Assembly: GCF_043678055.1 (NCBI RefSeq)
Contig: NZ_JBHEQA010000001.1
Coordinates: 1,612,001 to 1,676,000, forward strand
Length of the DNA stretch: 64,000 nucleotides
Reading direction: 5' to 3'
Source of the DNA: Spongiimicrobium salis
GTDB lineage: Bacteria; Bacteroidota; Bacteroidia; Flavobacteriales; Flavobacteriaceae
Part shown: positions 22,501 through 29,319 of the stretch, one piece after another
Layout: every line of letters begins with the position of its first letter
Numbering within the stretch: the first letter of the stretch is position 1
The notes under the pieces: model-generated
What the model saw: only the letters and a program-made list of their open reading frames with translations
Database searches by the model: none
What the model was told of the DNA's origin: nothing
Position numbers and translations under genes: made by a program

Positions 22501-23423
22501 ACGATGCTGTTGGAAGAGATCAGTTGCGGCAATTGGGGGTTGTTTCCAAGCAACTCATAAAACGTTTGGCAGAGGCAAAATCATTGGAAGCGGGGCTTGC
22601 AGATGATGCCCCCGCATCCAGAAAAGTGGAAGTATATCGGGATATGGGACAACGCATTTTTGGAAAGCAATTTACGGTGCTTCCCCAATATGACCTGGAG
22701 AACTTTGATGCCATTAAAATGCAATGGGAGCTTCATGAACAAGGGAAAGGATTACTGCGGCATGATACCAGCGGCCTGGCCATGGAAGAGTGGTTGCAGA
22801 GTTTGGGAAGGGTTCGCAAGAAAATGTATGCGACCGAGATGGCGGGTATGCTCAGTGATACTTTGGGGCAGGATTTTCCCGATGCACTACCTGCTCAATT
22901 CCCTTTTGAAAACCATGTGGATCATACGAAAAACGACTACTGGTTAGGGATAGAATATCCAACATCCTATATACCTGATGAAGATAAGCTTTCCTTGGTA
23001 ATGCTCCATGCGGAGCACCTTGTACAGGGTGTAGCAGAAAGTCCGAGAGTAGGGTTTATTATAGATGAATGGATTGAAATTATCCCACAACGGGAAAGCA
23101 CTACGGGCTTAACATTCCACTATGATCAACCAGATGCCACAGCACCTCAAAGTGTACTACTGGCCGTGACCCCCCAAGAAACCGGAAAATGGGAATGGGA
23201 CGATTTAGTGATGACTTTGGTGGATACCCTCAATCTTGCTAAAAACAGGGCAGTAGAGCCCGATCATTTGGAAAAGACACTTTTTGCCCAAACACTTCCG
23301 GCCATTATGGCGGAGGTAGTACCGCCGCAACTACGCGAGGAAATAGGAAGTGATGATTTTAGAAATCCACTGGGCACACAGGTAGTACTGGATTTTGCGG
23401 ATAATTTAAAAGACGAAGAATAG
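16527..23423 (+). CDS. 2298-residue giant protein of the operon
   Basis: This is the largest protein in the window. Recognisable blocks are FLLLPVRLETRF at residues 30-41; a long Lys/Glu/Gln-rich, probably coiled-coil section at about 70-500; LWLRIFPDDIHVHTHE at about 558-573; LRIGTQPYGILTT at about 1043; GFIHAPSLNQAIAAAVLRSG at about 1518; and VNLSSSRVRMALNLLSGVQN followed by GAVLGFQFERGLHDRY at about 1553-1592. The order (coiled coil, catalytic-looking or structural middle, mixed C-terminal region) suggests a scaffold, but no known enzyme motif is apparent. No signal peptide. I recall similar blocks in uncharacterised giant proteins of other bacterial phyla. It begins 17 bases after the preceding gene and ends 20 before the last one. 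Confidence 0.7.
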   Translation: MSTPITANYTDPLLDSIKARVNTKKDNIPFLLLPVRLETRFMKVQKSIFSEPVSPFEQFLELFGNINISLLEGERQLTPVQVRNKYVKIIAQLKALNLGLKNAQKMTAQEIHWLKQQHTITQKEGGRAARRIRAHRTQQLALVRGLVTLKRRIDGLGKTKDNTYRAASNFIERLHYFNRKWSAIGGKNMPYSNPRMKKRLYQYLSSSLAEITAFYALGENAIEELRAVRKNQVDQIEKLLQEISSNMERAPRRLASFFRDGNWEKFLTRMNLNIHTKILPEAQDFSRIIRTRLRLLEKYRQSSAKEIYFKGIQTMVDLKRFNEHHFKGYEDVKKSRKKLDARVKSLAKMTDQAVSAQPDQIQRIQSLWRSLNPLLEQYQTKVNTHPSSNNSQRFGINLTVNFVDTTAKRAIAGLNSKNPKKFTYFNPQEIKESTNFYLASHQEVQELKIAAEGLANGNATSKEIEAFTAKVIQVGNQFKIASRKNVVLPEADKNTLGNDLKTLKRIAASVGPTTEKSIAEMEAVVANDFVELPSVSGLPEGFSTPPVLVNPTKTKNELWLRIFPDDIHVHTHEEGLTENEIRLGKDFWTYYWMASGEKDLETTAWRGLRLALGVRRAAWVAKKLQPREHRYKNKRPFFQNVPSKTIIGLVQQLKEVHGMLKAVTIDDPYDDIEHKIDTAQVQNKLKAILTKAKTIVKEQLHFLQKTSTPLRRIEGILYLIQEAIAKLDQQAMNVHNASLMQVQNIFETYSQIREHFSKIKALSAKDYAETTPIPLTFPRVATKKEDWTTAPHARTLPDRFVAITIQKGQYKHIAVGKPVPQNLQLGLDPKKFDLEDVFQLDEEGNLQVDEGMLWMTDYQEAVRLGMGITLPLTTEEAAEGFDKVLVIGIKDITPTKARNELEKLLENHRFSPDGMSVLKKGTPTNNTEEGKAGYNTADDNDEDSFHIEMSQQLFSNGAQGFEISDGQRLAAALGVRSRFFQNVEHSDGSQISDAKAMNKALWHATVGHTMTDIWDSVFTYDNIDRTRKFFTENVLGRGNLPSLRIGTQPYGILTTTAFSRLRYTNTGDKDVPPSLNKANFENPSAIENQLQLRYNIRKNELLQFMDVLWSLIRAGNVKHLGNVKDQNPQQHFMEMLGLNATTVEYFFRYGVNIAMRGPSGDDMDFNVNFKDEEYSPSALLGLFKKFLDEGYFYNSFHFSDEQSPNSHEDTQKNLKASRIARQFESARLFTSRFLDKHVRLNGEMIDGEMLSEQNTLAPIPESETDTYIDWLLKSNLYTILSSNQADELPSRSLLFLLLRQSLMSVYNEAALKVMQKEDFFPEAYAREIGNRKKYSVYHTKKGHMTYMSSWTFLMKDIDRLDGLDYIKLEGKPLFNHLNVGPADNKKSMADYLRLSVSGNTSSLFNSFSGKAAHLPYIDRIKEVQEALKHLNTLSTASLDGLLKEHLDLCTYRLDAWMLGQGNERLEKQRSSQASGIHLGAFGWVEDLRPGGERAEAPDVPKDLTAKGEPVYTDADNEGFIHAPSLNQAIAAAVLRSGYSANSSSEDLSNTMAVNLSSSRVRMALNLLSGVQNGLEVGAVLGFQFERGLHDRYAIAELDKFIQPFRKEFPLTIPVEVEANGAARETTVVNGMTFLDRIQDFVDGIDFKGDKTLYELFTDGNFAQCPQWLKTFVNTHGGGDNELRVIIAEIDRMANAFDALGDLALSESVYQIVQGNHVRAAAMVNALAEGKNPPIPQIIDSPRAGTVVTQRVTMNLDPIASAQDAQPAGWDFEMTPRALAEPSLNNWLGELMGNPQKIQCLVSYMDGDTTKKEMVTVAHLKLQPIDFLYLLGSASHEGSSDLNKQIAYFVRKEQNLPLSVPLHLQFKERDAGWDNTIVSFYEIQPLLQQILEMLNDAIPLTATELQLPPEQPKRENPGGVNADELKDRISIALQEQQQLSDQVSALITPLTTDTDLETLSFSPAALDQMPQLLLRASQFGIPNSIPDAVIELDDAVGRDQLRQLGVVSKQLIKRLAEAKSLEAGLADDAPASRKVEVYRDMGQRIFGKQFTVLPQYDLENFDAIKMQWELHEQGKGLLRHDTSGLAMEEWLQSLGRVRKKMYATEMAGMLSDTLGQDFPDALPAQFPFENHVDHTKNDYWLGIEYPTSYIPDEDKLSLVMLHAEHLVQGVAESPRVGFIIDEWIEIIPQRESTTGLTFHYDQPDATAPQSVLLAVTPQETGKWEWDDLVMTLVDTLNLAKNRAVEPDHLEKTLFAQTLPAIMAEVVPPQLREEIGSDDFRNPLGTQVVLDFADNLKDEE

Positions 23424-23443
23424 AATAAGAGATATAAAGTATT

Positions 23444-25372
23444 ATGTTACGGAAAGACTATAAAACTTGTGAACCTTTCAGGGCTTGGAATCGATTGGAA
23501 GGGCGTACCCGAAAAGAGGATTTTGATCAAGCCTTACAGGCACGGATTCAGGACCCACTCTGGTTCTTGACCCGTCAATGGCAGTTTGGAGAATTTAAAG
23601 GAGAAGATACCGGTTCTGCAATTTTTGCCAAGATTCAAATAGAAAACACCAAAATCAGTCAATTACAATTGAAAAAAGGACAAACGCCTAGAGCTTATGG
23701 AGATGAGGTGCCTATTGAAACTTTGGTAGAACGGGAAACCCATAGCCTGGATTTTAAGTCCAGAGTGCAGTCGGGCAAGCATTTTATGCGACTTTTAGAT
23801 CGGCATGCCCTGCCCAATGTAGGTTATACAAGAAGTGAATATTTAGCTATTTTATTGCAAAGATTTCCCATGGTCTTGCCCGAGCTTGACCCCAATGACA
23901 GCCCAAAATTACAAGTGCAAAAGGCAAAATTGAGGGCCAATAAAGATTTGGAACAATTCTTTCATAGTGTGAAGGGAAGAGCTTTTGATGGGGTGGTCTT
24001 GTATGAAGCTATTAGTGGCGCCGCAGGAGTTCCTGGGGTGGTCGCATTTTTGGCACAGGACAATACGCATCGGAATTTTGTAAAAGACAGCTTGGAAGCC
24101 TATAAACTTTGGTTTAGAGAAAAATATGATGTGGTGGCCGTAGCAGAAAGCGCCTGGAACCCTTCCCAATTGGAGTATCAATTTGGTTGTGCCCTCCCCA
24201 ATGAAAGTGGAGATAATACGGTTTTGACTGCAGAAGAATATTATACGGGAACTTTAGACTGGTATACCTTTGATATTGATGGGGATGTCAATGAAATGCA
24301 AGGCGGGAATCCAGCAGAGCGGGAATCCCATATTAGTACGGAAACCTTGACCATAATACCTACAGAAGTGCAGTTTCCGGGAATGCCCAACGCTCGATGG
24401 TGGGAATTTGAAGACGGGCAGGTAGATTTGGGCAATTTAACGGCCTCCACGACCGATGTGGCCAAAATTATTCTTGCTGAATTTGCCTTGGTTTATGGGA
24501 ATGATTGGTTTTCCATGCCTTATCGTGTGCCTGTTGGCAGTATTTCTAAAATTAAGGGAATCGTGGTAAAAGACGTATTTGGTCAGCAAACATTGGTACA
24601 AGCTGCCAATCAAGGTGAGAACGAAGACTGGTCCGGATGGGGCATGTTCAATCTGAGCACGAGGAAGACACAGGATGAAGCCACATTAAAAAATAACCTG
24701 CCCATTGCGGCAGATACACGATTGTTTATTCCTCCTACCGTGGCTAGGGTCCAGGAGAGCGAACCTCTGGAAGAAGTACGTTTTGTTCGGGATGAGATGG
24801 CAAACTTGGTTTGGGCCGTAGAGACCACTATTCCCAATATGATCGGCAAAGGCCAAGAGGGAGATGCGGCCGCAAGGAATTTGAAGGAAATGTTGGACCG
24901 GGCCAATGATCTGGAAACCCAAGAGGTTGAGCTTGCCGATGAAGCCATGCTAAAGTATACCTTGGGCAATTCTGTACCGGAAAACTGGATTCCCTTTATG
25001 GCGGTACATTCTCCTGGACAACATAGGGAGGTACGCTTGCAACGAGCGTCTATGCCTAGAGTTATGAAAGAAGGATATATGCCCGTAAGACCCAGAACCC
25101 AGATTTTAGGCTATGGTATGAAAAATGACATGACCCAGGCCGTATCTCCTTTTGTAAACGAAACTGCTGAAGAACAGGAAGCACCGTATTTTGTTATTGA
25201 AGAGGAAATTACAAAGTCGGGAGTGCACCTCACCAGTACTCATCAACGTACACGATGGTATTCTGGCAAGACCTATAATTGGCAGGGAAGACGTAAAACT
25301 TTAGGAAGAGGAGAGGGGTCTAGTGGCCTGCAATATGACCATACCGAGTTTGTATCGAAAAAAGAAGCTTAA
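23444..25372 (+). CDS. last protein of the giant-protein operon (DPLWFLTRQWQFGEF family)
   Basis: The 642-residue protein opens with a block IQDPLWFLTRQWQFGEFKGE at about residues 35-54, followed by EDTGSAIFAKI. A second block, ENWIPFMAVHSPGQ then REVRLQRASMPR, is at about 510-538. Both look strongly conserved and I associate them with uncharacterised proteins encoded next to homologues of the two preceding genes, again from memory. The C-terminus (RTRWYSGKTYNWQGRRKTLGRGEGSS region) is basic. There is no signal peptide, membrane helix or enzyme motif I can name. It follows the 2298-residue gene by 20 bases, and the next strong signal is a terminator 310 bases downstream. Confidence 0.7.
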   Translation: MLRKDYKTCEPFRAWNRLEGRTRKEDFDQALQARIQDPLWFLTRQWQFGEFKGEDTGSAIFAKIQIENTKISQLQLKKGQTPRAYGDEVPIETLVERETHSLDFKSRVQSGKHFMRLLDRHALPNVGYTRSEYLAILLQRFPMVLPELDPNDSPKLQVQKAKLRANKDLEQFFHSVKGRAFDGVVLYEAISGAAGVPGVVAFLAQDNTHRNFVKDSLEAYKLWFREKYDVVAVAESAWNPSQLEYQFGCALPNESGDNTVLTAEEYYTGTLDWYTFDIDGDVNEMQGGNPAERESHISTETLTIIPTEVQFPGMPNARWWEFEDGQVDLGNLTASTTDVAKIILAEFALVYGNDWFSMPYRVPVGSISKIKGIVVKDVFGQQTLVQAANQGENEDWSGWGMFNLSTRKTQDEATLKNNLPIAADTRLFIPPTVARVQESEPLEEVRFVRDEMANLVWAVETTIPNMIGKGQEGDAAARNLKEMLDRANDLETQEVELADEAMLKYTLGNSVPENWIPFMAVHSPGQHREVRLQRASMPRVMKEGYMPVRPRTQILGYGMKNDMTQAVSPFVNETAEEQEAPYFVIEEEITKSGVHLTSTHQRTRWYSGKTYNWQGRRKTLGRGEGSSGLQYDHTEFVSKKEA

Positions 25373-25682
25373 AAAATGTAAAAAACAACAATTATCTTCT
25401 GGAAATACTTGTATAATTCGTTGATTTTTAGTTATTTTAAGGTATAATTTAGTGGAGTCGTTCAGTGTTAAAAGCACGGTTGTTATTGAGGCAATAAGAG
25501 GCAAAGCACCTGAGATAAAATTTGATAAGTAGTCGCTCTTCGTATTATTGTGTGTATGATGTATTGATGGCACATTTCAGTCCTTCGGGCGGAGTCCCGT
25601 AGTTCTTCTGTTGTGGAAGCTCAGATTTCTTCAGAAACCTTTATTAGTGCTAAAATTCTCTTTTTAACAGGTTTAAAAATTA
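25373..25682. other. non-coding trailer after the giant-protein operon
   Basis: About 310 bases without a credible gene. I looked for a tRNA or small RNA before mnmH and found no cloverleaf. A short GC-rich patch (near 25580-25612) could fold locally but shows no known motif. The stretch is probably the untranslated tail of the operon. Confidence 0.3.
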
Positions 25683-25720
25683 AATAAAAGCTCCGATCCT
25701 AAAAGATCGGAGCTTTTATT
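25683..25720. terminator. strong intrinsic terminator closing the giant-protein operon
   Basis: A perfect 16-base-pair inverted repeat (25683-25698 with 25705-25720) encloses the six-base loop CTAAAA and is followed by a T-run. The core is AGCTCCGATC. Because the arms begin and end in A/T runs it can act on both strands, but the only gene in reach is the plus-strand operon to the left. Confidence 0.85.
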
Positions 25721-25836
25721 TTTAGCAAATTACCTTAGGAAGTGTCCGAGAGTCGTTAAAGGAAAATTCATCAATTTGTTTTGGCCCAAGAGTTGTAACA
25801 TTTAAATCTCGATTGTCGAGTAAATTTTTTTTTTCA

Positions 25837-26850
25837 ATGCATAGTTTGGAGGTACTACCATTTATCAAGAGTCCAAAAAAAATAAAAATACTGGACATTA
25901 GAACAAAAGAAGCATTTATGGATGGCCATATTCCAGATGCCATACATCTACCCTTTCCTATTCAACTAAAAAAACTTAGAAAGCAATTTGGTTCTGGGGC
26001 CCCTATGGGGGATGTAAAATCCTTTATTCAAGACTATGAGGAATGGAAGGTCACCATAAAACCCTATTTATCTATGGATACGCCTTCCTATATCTATTGC
26101 CAATCTGGTGGATTACGCTCTTTTTATTTTTCCGAATTGTGGAATACTTACAGGACGCAGCTTTATTTTTTGGAAAAAGGATATGAGGGATATTGTCACT
26201 TTCAACAGGGCTTTTTTGAAAAGCTACAATTCCCGGAATTGTATGTTTTATCGGGCTGGACGGGTTCTGGGAAAACAGCGCTTTTGGAAGCCCTAAAAGC
26301 AAAGGGAAGACAGGTTGTCAATTTATCGGGACTGGCAAATCATCGTGGATCTGTGTTTGGCCGAAATGAGAAGTTTGGGCAACCCACTTCCACGCAATTT
26401 TCGCATCAACTCTTTGGATTATGTAGAAATTTTGATCCTTCACAAGCCATTTTTACGGAAGCTGAAGGTCCTTTTATTGGAACTGTCCACCTGCCTAAGC
26501 CCATATATACGCTGCTTCAAAATGCTAAAATCATCCATTTGGAAATTCCAAAGACCGCCAGAGTGCTACATTTAATGGAGGAATATGCTCATTTAGATAA
26601 AGCCATGATACTCCAGGGCCTGCAAAAAATACAATCGCGATTATCTCCCAAAGACTATGAACAGGCCCTAACGTACTTAGAGAAAGGGAATAGGAAAGCA
26701 TTGGTAACACTGCTAATTTCGTACTATGACCATAGTGCGCTCTACCGTGTGTATGCCTCTAAAAGTAGTATCAAACTCCATTTTTCAAGGGTCGATATTG
26801 ATGAAATGATTAAAGCAATAGAAGAGCAAGCGAGTCTTTTACCGAACTAA
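25837..26850 (+). CDS. mnmH: tRNA 2-selenouridine synthase
   Basis: MnmH (SelU/YbbB) replaces the sulfur of 2-thiouridine at the tRNA wobble position with selenium, through a geranylated intermediate. The 337-residue product has both parts: an N-terminal rhodanese domain with ILDIRTKEAF and catalytic Cys88 in YCQSGGLRS, and a C-terminal P-loop domain with GWTGSGKT at 140-147 followed by LSGLANHRGSVFG. Family length is about 340-370. The frame also opens at TTG 25813; I prefer ATG 25837 because the extra residues are a poly-Phe run with no counterpart in the family. The gene stands alone, just after the terminator. No selD is visible, so selenium supply is not shown; the enzyme may serve mainly for geranylation if selenophosphate is lacking. 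Confidence 0.88.
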   Translation: MHSLEVLPFIKSPKKIKILDIRTKEAFMDGHIPDAIHLPFPIQLKKLRKQFGSGAPMGDVKSFIQDYEEWKVTIKPYLSMDTPSYIYCQSGGLRSFYFSELWNTYRTQLYFLEKGYEGYCHFQQGFFEKLQFPELYVLSGWTGSGKTALLEALKAKGRQVVNLSGLANHRGSVFGRNEKFGQPTSTQFSHQLFGLCRNFDPSQAIFTEAEGPFIGTVHLPKPIYTLLQNAKIIHLEIPKTARVLHLMEEYAHLDKAMILQGLQKIQSRLSPKDYEQALTYLEKGNRKALVTLLISYYDHSALYRVYASKSSIKLHFSRVDIDEMIKAIEEQASLLPN

Positions 26851-26935
26851 GATTTTCCGAAGGAAGTCCCTTTTTCTAGGAACAACGCAAACAGGTGAAA
26901 TGAGCCACGTAGTACTAACTGCGTACAGAAGGTCG

Positions 26936-27085
26936 TTATTTGTTCTCCAGTCGTGCCAAGCGTTCTTCTATCGCAATGAGTTTTTGAAGAATAAGGATAT
27001 GCGTTTTTTTGGCATCGATACCCACAGGGCTTGTTTCACTGTGAATTTCTTTGGCAATGGCTTCATATTGTTCTTTATCGGTCAT
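26936..27085 (-). CDS. 49-residue conserved-looking small protein
   Basis: A minus-strand frame of 50 codons starts at ATG (27085-27083) and stops at TAA (26938-26936). It reads MTDKEQYEAIAKEIHSE, a short loop with Pro-Val-Gly, and an amphipathic leucine-rich helix ending in ERLARLENK. The composition is that of a real soluble helical protein, with a possible dimerising coiled coil at the end. It lies 14 bases downstream of the rhodanese pair on the same strand, so it is probably the last gene of that operon. I do not recognise a family. Confidence 0.6.
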   Translation of the reverse strand: MTDKEQYEAIAKEIHSETSPVGIDAKKTHILILQKLIAIEERLARLENK

Positions 27086-27099
27086 TTACACGGTTTTTA

Positions 27100-27468
27100 T
27101 CATTGTTTTTTCCAGGCACTATAGCCTCCCTTAAAGTCAAAAATGCTTATAAACCCCATTTTTTCCAGCTGTTTACTAGCCCTGTGACTGCGAACCCCAG
27201 CCTGACAATAGATGTAAACGGGTTTGTTCTTATTGAGCTTTTCGGATTTTTGGGCAAATTGCTCTAAATTGGAAATATCCATATGAAGGGCATTATCAAT
27301 ATGACCTGCATTATACTCTTGGCTTGTGCGCACGTCAATTAGCTGTACGTCTTTCCCAATAACTGCAGCTTTAAAGGCTTCCAAGTCAATAACCGTAGTT
27401 TTGGAATTGGATTGGGGTTTACAGGAAAACCCAAGGATCATAATGAAAATAAAGCATGCTTTTCTCAT
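27100..27468 (-). CDS. rhodanese-domain lipoprotein
   Basis: The 122-residue protein has an N-terminal lipoprotein signal ending in GFSC (Cys16) and a single rhodanese domain with IDVRTSQEYNAGHI and the active-site loop YCQAGVRS, nucleophile Cys88. Such domains carry persulfide sulfur; the exact acceptor is unknown. It would act on the periplasmic side, tethered to a membrane. Its start overlaps the stop of the upstream rhodanese gene by four bases (27465-27468), so the two are translated together. Confidence 0.85.
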   Translation of the reverse strand: MRKACFIFIMILGFSCKPQSNSKTTVIDLEAFKAAVIGKDVQLIDVRTSQEYNAGHIDNALHMDISNLEQFAQKSEKLNKNKPVYIYCQAGVRSHRASKQLEKMGFISIFDFKGGYSAWKKQ

Positions 27469-27986
27469 GGCTTCTCTGTCTTATATATTTTATTGCCTAC
27501 TAAAAGCCATTTGGCCCATGTTTCATCAAAGGTGTGCACGTTTGCCGTTGCTCCTTCTTTATTTTCAACCTGATGCCCTTGGTTCACCCATTCAAATATG
27601 CCTCCATAGAGGTTAGAAACATCGGTATAACCAGCCTTTAGGAGTTTTTGAGTAATTTTTTCGCTCCGATATCCCACTGAACAATAGACCACGATCTTTT
27701 TATTTTTTGGAATTGCCTTTAAACGCGTTTTTTTAAAATCATCATACCCAACCCAAAGTGCTCCCTTGATATGGCTGACATTATATTCCTCCTTTTCACG
27801 GGCATCCAAGAGCAATACATCTTCTAATGGCAGGATATCTGTGGGTCCCAATTCATTGACATTATGGGTCAATAATTTTTGAAGCATTTGGTCAAAAATG
27901 CTATCCTTAACTTTATGCTGTGCCATTGCGGTTGAGATACCACCCAAGCAAAGCATCAATACTACAGCAAGTATTTTTTTCCGCAT
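27465..27986 (-). CDS. exported rhodanese-like protein
   Basis: The 173-residue product has a cleavable signal peptide (MRKKILAVVLMLCLGG, cleavage probably after AMA) and a rhodanese domain: LLDAREKEEYNVSHIKGA and the active loop YCSVGYRSEK with Cys102. It is longer than the downstream lipoprotein because of an extra helical segment (about 28-50) ahead of the domain. Two periplasmic rhodaneses in one operon suggests a sulfur relay, but that is inference. A perfect TATCTTTG box (28009-28016) and a Crp/Fnr-like inverted repeat (28039-28052) stand upstream. Confidence 0.85.
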   Translation of the reverse strand: MRKKILAVVLMLCLGGISTAMAQHKVKDSIFDQMLQKLLTHNVNELGPTDILPLEDVLLLDAREKEEYNVSHIKGALWVGYDDFKKTRLKAIPKNKKIVVYCSVGYRSEKITQKLLKAGYTDVSNLYGGIFEWVNQGHQVENKEGATANVHTFDETWAKWLLVGNKIYKTEKP

Positions 27987-28008
27987 AGTATAAAGATAAG
28001 ACGTTATT

Positions 28009-28016
28009 CAAAGATA
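28009..28016 (-). promoter_or_regulatory. -7 promoter box (TATCTTTG) for the rhodanese operon
   Basis: On the minus strand the sequence is TATCTTTG, an exact match to the Bacteroidota consensus TAnnTTTG, 22 bases upstream of the rhodanese start codon. Confidence 0.65.
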
Positions 28017-28038
28017 CCCATGTTAATTATCTTTAAAA

Positions 28039-28052
28039 GTAACTGAAGTTAC
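28039..28052. promoter_or_regulatory. Crp/Fnr-like inverted repeat between rhodanese and AraC genes
   Basis: GTAAC-TGAA-GTTAC is a perfect 5-4-5 inverted repeat sharing its core with the site at 429-444. Its centre is 36.5 bases from the 3' edge of the rhodanese -7 box, identical to the DUF2892 promoter. It also lies just upstream of the plus-strand -7 box at 28068-28075 and might influence the AraC gene as well. Confidence 0.45.
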
Positions 28053-28067
28053 ATAAGGGATTTTCTC

Positions 28068-28075
28068 TAGTTTTG
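28068..28075 (+). promoter_or_regulatory. -7 promoter box (TAGTTTTG) for the AraC-type gene
   Basis: Exact match to TAnnTTTG on the plus strand, 32 bases before the start codon at 28108. Confidence 0.5.
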
Positions 28076-28107
28076 TATGAACTATAATTCCTATAGCGTC
28101 CCTGCAT

Positions 28108-29226
28108 ATGCGCTTATTTTTAGATTTTATTTTAGCTTCCGGTCTTACGGTTACTGGAATTGTACTGTTTTTGATTTTCAAACAGCAAAAGAAACAGGTG
28201 CCACAATGGATTATGGTTTTTTTCTTCGTAATTCTTTTTTTGATCATAGCCAGTCTTTATGCCGATATCCACAATATTGATATTCTCTGGTATGTCACCT
28301 ATATACCGCACGATGTGGCTAGATGGGTGTTGGGACCATTGCTTTATCTCTACATAAAAGCCTTATTTCTTAAAAAAGAGAACATATTTAAAGGCGGGGT
28401 ACTACATTTTATTCCGGCCATCATCTGTGTTTTGGGGGTGTCGGCTCCAACATTATGGCACATACTAAATGAAAGCCCTAAGCCAAATTATTTGGTATTC
28501 TATGCAAAACATCTTCCTTTTTTTGGGAATCTCTCCAGTGGATATACCTTGTTCTACTTGGGCATTTCCTACCACTTGCTGATGCGATTTAGAACCAAGA
28601 TCAAAGCAAATTATGCTTCCCTTTCAGGACAGGATTTAAGTTGGGTGCAGCATATCCTTATTGGAGGGAGTATCATTCTTGGTGTTGATCTGGGCGTACA
28701 GTTATATCAATATAGTATAGGGGTAACCAGTTTTAATTCAGGAGTGCTTTCTATTGTTGCCTTGATTCTTTTTATTGGTTATTTAGGCTACTACGGCGTC
28801 CACCAGTCCAAGATTCTATTGCCCGATTTTTTGTTGAAGGAAAATGGAAATCCACCTCTCTACACTACAAATGAAAGGGAGCTTTTGGCACTAAAGGAAC
28901 GTTTGATTTATCTTCTGGATACTAAGAAAATGTACCTGGATGAGGGGTTGACTTTGATAAAATTGGCGGAGGAAATTCCGACTACGGATAAGAAGCTTTC
29001 CGCTTTTCTCAATGGGTACATGAAGATTTCTTTTTATGATATCGTCAATCATTATCGGGTGTCGGCGGTAAAGGAGAAAATAGATTCGGGCACCTATGAA
29101 AACCTCTCTTTGATCGGAATCGCCTACGACTGTGGTTTCCGTTCCAAGGCCAGCTTTAATCGGATTTTTAAAAAAGAAACCGGTTTTTCCCCTTCTCAAT
29201 ACAGAAATCGAAACAAAATAGATTAA
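28108..29226 (+). CDS. membrane-bound AraC-family transcriptional regulator
   Basis: The 372-residue protein combines an N-terminal region of about seven hydrophobic segments (residues 5-235) with a cytoplasmic C-terminal AraC/XylS-type double helix-turn-helix (about 265-370). The second HTH carries the family pattern GIAYDCGFRSKASFNRIFKK followed by ETGFSPSQYR. Proteins of this layout are common in Bacteroidota and are thought to sense a membrane or extracellular signal directly. It is divergent from the rhodanese operon and 150 bases ahead of the DUF2911 gene. The target is not apparent. Two further regulators of this class are at 42997-44127 and 45774-46880. Confidence 0.85.
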   Translation: MRLFLDFILASGLTVTGIVLFLIFKQQKKQVPQWIMVFFFVILFLIIASLYADIHNIDILWYVTYIPHDVARWVLGPLLYLYIKALFLKKENIFKGGVLHFIPAIICVLGVSAPTLWHILNESPKPNYLVFYAKHLPFFGNLSSGYTLFYLGISYHLLMRFRTKIKANYASLSGQDLSWVQHILIGGSIILGVDLGVQLYQYSIGVTSFNSGVLSIVALILFIGYLGYYGVHQSKILLPDFLLKENGNPPLYTTNERELLALKERLIYLLDTKKMYLDEGLTLIKLAEEIPTTDKKLSAFLNGYMKISFYDIVNHYRVSAVKEKIDSGTYENLSLIGIAYDCGFRSKASFNRIFKKETGFSPSQYRNRNKID

Positions 29227-29319
29227 AATAGGTCTCATCTGATCCATTGAGCCCTTGTTTATGGGAATTGTGCTGTTATTTGATGCTTTAAATTATTCAT
29301 CGATCACAAAAACAATCCT

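Noticed and set aside
763..25372. Giant-protein operon as a contractile injection system, T6SS or Tc toxin
   Set aside because: No sheath, tube, spike, baseplate hub, ATPase, TcB/TcC-type YD repeats or secretion genes are visible; size alone suggested it.
25560..25640. Possible tRNA-Sec or other small RNA before mnmH
   Set aside because: No acceptor stem, anticodon arm or T-loop could be drawn; only short local pairing.
25813..25836. TTG start for mnmH adding eight residues
   Set aside because: The extension is a Phe-rich run coming from a T-tract and has no counterpart in the family; ATG 25837 fits better.
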